Shown here in pieces: positions 50,929 through 52,258 of a stretch of 52,258 nt of DNA (positions within the stretch are counted from its first letter, which is position 1; each line of letters opens with the position of its first letter). A program made the position numbers and the translations under genes. The notes under the pieces were generated by a model. It was not told the DNA's origin and ran no database searches. It saw nothing but the letters and a program-made list of their open reading frames with translations. The stretch is from Bryobacterales bacterium (GTDB taxonomy: Bacteria; Acidobacteriota; Terriglobia; Bryobacterales; Bryobacteraceae): positions 1 to 52,258 of the forward strand of contig JADZCI010000031.1 in NCBI GenBank assembly GCA_020851655.1. Reading direction: 5' to 3'.

Positions 50929-52258
50929 CTAGTCCAGTGCTGAAAGACTCCGGGTGTCGGTGCCTGACCAGATGGAGTCGGGAGCGGCTTCCGAAGGCGG
51001 CAAGCTGGCCAGGTGTGGACGGATCACCAGCAGGATTTCGTTCTGCTGCCGGCTCTTGGAATTGCTCCGGAAGGGCGGAAGGGCGGCCAGTCCCGGCAGC
51101 CCGTTCCAGCTTTGAGAAAACGTATCCCCCACCAGTCCCGCCATGATGGCGGCTTCGTCGAATCGCATTCTCACAACGCTCTTGAACTTGCGGTTGGAGA
51201 TGACAGGGATGCCGTTGAACGATTGTCCGGCCAGGGATTTGAACTCGGCCTCCACGTCGAGGCTCACCTCCTCCAGGTTGTGGACCTTGGGAGTGACCTT
51301 CAGAACGATTCCCAGGTCCTCAAAAGTGATGTTTGGCGGAGGCGTGTAGACCTTCTGTGCGCCGGCGGGCACCTCGCCGTAGTAGCCCAACGTGATGATG
51401 GGATAGCGGTCGCCGACGTGCACTCCGGCGGCTTGCCCATCAAGGCTGCGCACCGAGGTGCGGACAATGCTCTTGGTGTGCGACTCGGTGGCGCTGGCAA
51501 ATAGCGACGCGTTCATGATCCCGAGTCCGAAGAGAGTGTATCCCCCGCCGAACGTCAGCAAGCCAGCGACCCAGGCCGGCACCGGTGACGGCCGGAGAAA
51601 GTCCTTGTTGGTCAGCCACAGCAAGGTGAACTGAGAGGGCAGGTTCATGCCGTAGGAGCGGTCCATCGAGTCGCTGACGGCAAGCAGTTCAACCTCAATA
51701 AACACCTGGGCCCGGTGGGCGATCAACTGCTCCATCATCGCCTTGGCGGCGCGCACACGCGACACCCGGTCCCGCAAATAGATCACTCGCTTGGTCGCAT
51801 CGATGCCGATCTTGGTGATGTCGAAAATCTGCCGCGCGCCGTTGGCGAGTTCCGTCACGTCCTGCGCCACGATGTTTTCCGGAAACGGGATGAGCGTGGA
51901 AACCACCGGTTCCAGTTCAACCCGCTTTTGCTGGGTATCCTTGGCCACCAACAAGATGCGTTCGCTCACCGGAACGATGAAGGAACTAGTCAGGTTTTCG
52001 AGCGCGCGCAACGCTGTCTGGTAGCTGGCGTCGTCGATCTTAAATCGCAAAGGTTGAGGTTGCGCCGGAGGGGGATAGTCGGAGTCGAAAACAACTTTGA
52101 GCGAATACTGTTGCGCGACCTTCTCGAATAACTCCTGCGGAGTGCCGCGCAGGTCGAAGCTGTGCTTGCCCGGAGCGCCTTTGAGGCTGGGCGGCGGCAG
52201 CAACGCTTGCGCTTCGATTTCAGTGGCGTCGGGCAGCACCGGCGGAAGCGCTCCCGGT
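50929..52258 (-). CDS. Secretin of a type II/IV pilus-type secretion system (5' end off the edge)
   Basis: At least 443 residues of an outer-membrane secretin, still open at the right edge, so its N-terminus lies beyond the window. A beta-rich N0/STN-like domain (FDLRGTPQELFEKVAQQYSL) and secretin short-domain region (FPENIVAQDVTELANGARQ) are followed by the secretin core. In the core, VGDRYPIITLGYYGEVP, GIVLKVTPKVHNLEEVSLDV, ISNRKFKSVVRMRFDE and the final EILLVIRPHL are typical. The GTG at 52239 is internal. The C-terminus ends at TAG 50929-50931, with no pilotin S-domain extension of note. Whether it serves T2SS, pili or another system cannot be told. Confidence 0.85.
   Translation of the reverse strand, partial: PGALPPVLPDATEIEAQALLPPPSLKGAPGKHSFDLRGTPQELFEKVAQQYSLKVVFDSDYPPPAQPQPLRFKIDDASYQTALRALENLTSSFIVPVSERILLVAKDTQQKRVELEPVVSTLIPFPENIVAQDVTELANGARQIFDITKIGIDATKRVIYLRDRVSRVRAAKAMMEQLIAHRAQVFIEVELLAVSDSMDRSYGMNLPSQFTLLWLTNKDFLRPSPVPAWVAGLLTFGGGYTLFGLGIMNASLFASATESHTKSIVRTSVRSLDGQAAGVHVGDRYPIITLGYYGEVPAGAQKVYTPPPNITFEDLGIVLKVTPKVHNLEEVSLDVEAEFKSLAGQSFNGIPVISNRKFKSVVRMRFDEAAIMAGLVGDTFSQSWNGLPGLAALPPFRSNSKSRQQNEILLVIRPHLASLPPSEAAPDSIWSGTDTRSLSALD

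Noticed and set aside
1..52258. tRNA, rRNA, CRISPR arrays, attachment sites
   Set aside because: No cloverleaf-ending CCA region, repeat-spacer array or rRNA segment was recognised on reading; absence cannot be proven without a dedicated search.

Overview
This is a GC-rich, gene-dense stretch of bacterial chromosome from a Gram-negative (diderm) organism. The lipid A genes (lpxA, lpxI), a TonB-like protein, a secretin and many signal peptides show the outer membrane. The best guess for the lineage is Acidobacteria, near Solibacter/Bryobacter. The reasons are a VWFA-related protein of the acidobacterial type, a Ser/Thr kinase fused to a PD40 propeller, exported versions of normally cytoplasmic enzyme families, and FliA/WhiG sigma and CoaX gene types common there. 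This assignment is inference from gene content, not a marker-gene result. No rRNA, tRNA, CRISPR array or prophage was recognised, and no gene-free gap exceeds about 300 bases.

Layout, left to right. 1-1113: decayed integrase-type insertion sequence with two frameshifts and a lost 3' end. 1149-7694: exported GH51-type arabinofuranosidase, divergent from a 1110-residue exported protein of unknown function and a VWFA-like protein. 7903-10861: pantothenate/CoA genes panB-panC-coaX and a YkgJ-type cysteine-cluster protein. 10876-16318: M20 peptidase divergent from a lipid A operon (fabZ-lpxA-lpxI-Gfo/Idh oxidoreductase), then a TonB-like protein and a 50-residue membrane protein. 16485-17741: FliA/WhiG sigma factor and a Tat-exported rhodanese. 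17738-21135 (minus): signal peptide peptidase SppA, an exported TIM-barrel isomerase/epimerase-like protein and an exported dimeric-barrel protein. 21291-24158 (minus): a 955-residue secreted protein with two CAP domains and a duplicated Ig-FN3-PA14 module. 24272-26597 (minus): exported enolase-superfamily enzyme and RraA-like protein. 26744-27839: broken HigA/ImmA-type antitoxin-peptidase. 27848-29494 (minus): lactate permease. 29545-33958 (minus): kinase-propeller protein followed by two small exported proteins.

34066-36664 holds thrS (without a TGS domain) and cysE, divergent. 36630-43293 holds an adenosine-deaminase-family gene divergent from a tightly coupled run of glgB, an unknown gene, a DUF4139 gene and a homoserine dehydrogenase paralogue. 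43370-46720 holds an exported alpha/beta hydrolase, an exported methyltransferase coupled to full-length hom, and a small exported coiled-coil protein. 46794-49562 is the pyrimidine operon pyrR-pyrB-pyrC. The right end has a SIS-domain sugar isomerase, a small conserved-looking protein, and a secretin that runs off the edge.

Three themes stand out. (1) Many adjacent genes overlap by four bases (ATGA/GTGA/TTGA), so translational coupling is the rule. (2) Several starts lack a Shine-Dalgarno and sit 6-11 nt after a -10-like box, suggesting leaderless mRNAs. Two divergent gene pairs appear to share one symmetric A/T core as a bidirectional -10 element. (3) Several enzyme families that are usually cytoplasmic carry Sec or Tat signals here (enolase superfamily, RraA, sugar isomerase/epimerase, rhodanese, methyltransferase), pointing to an unusually metabolic periplasm.
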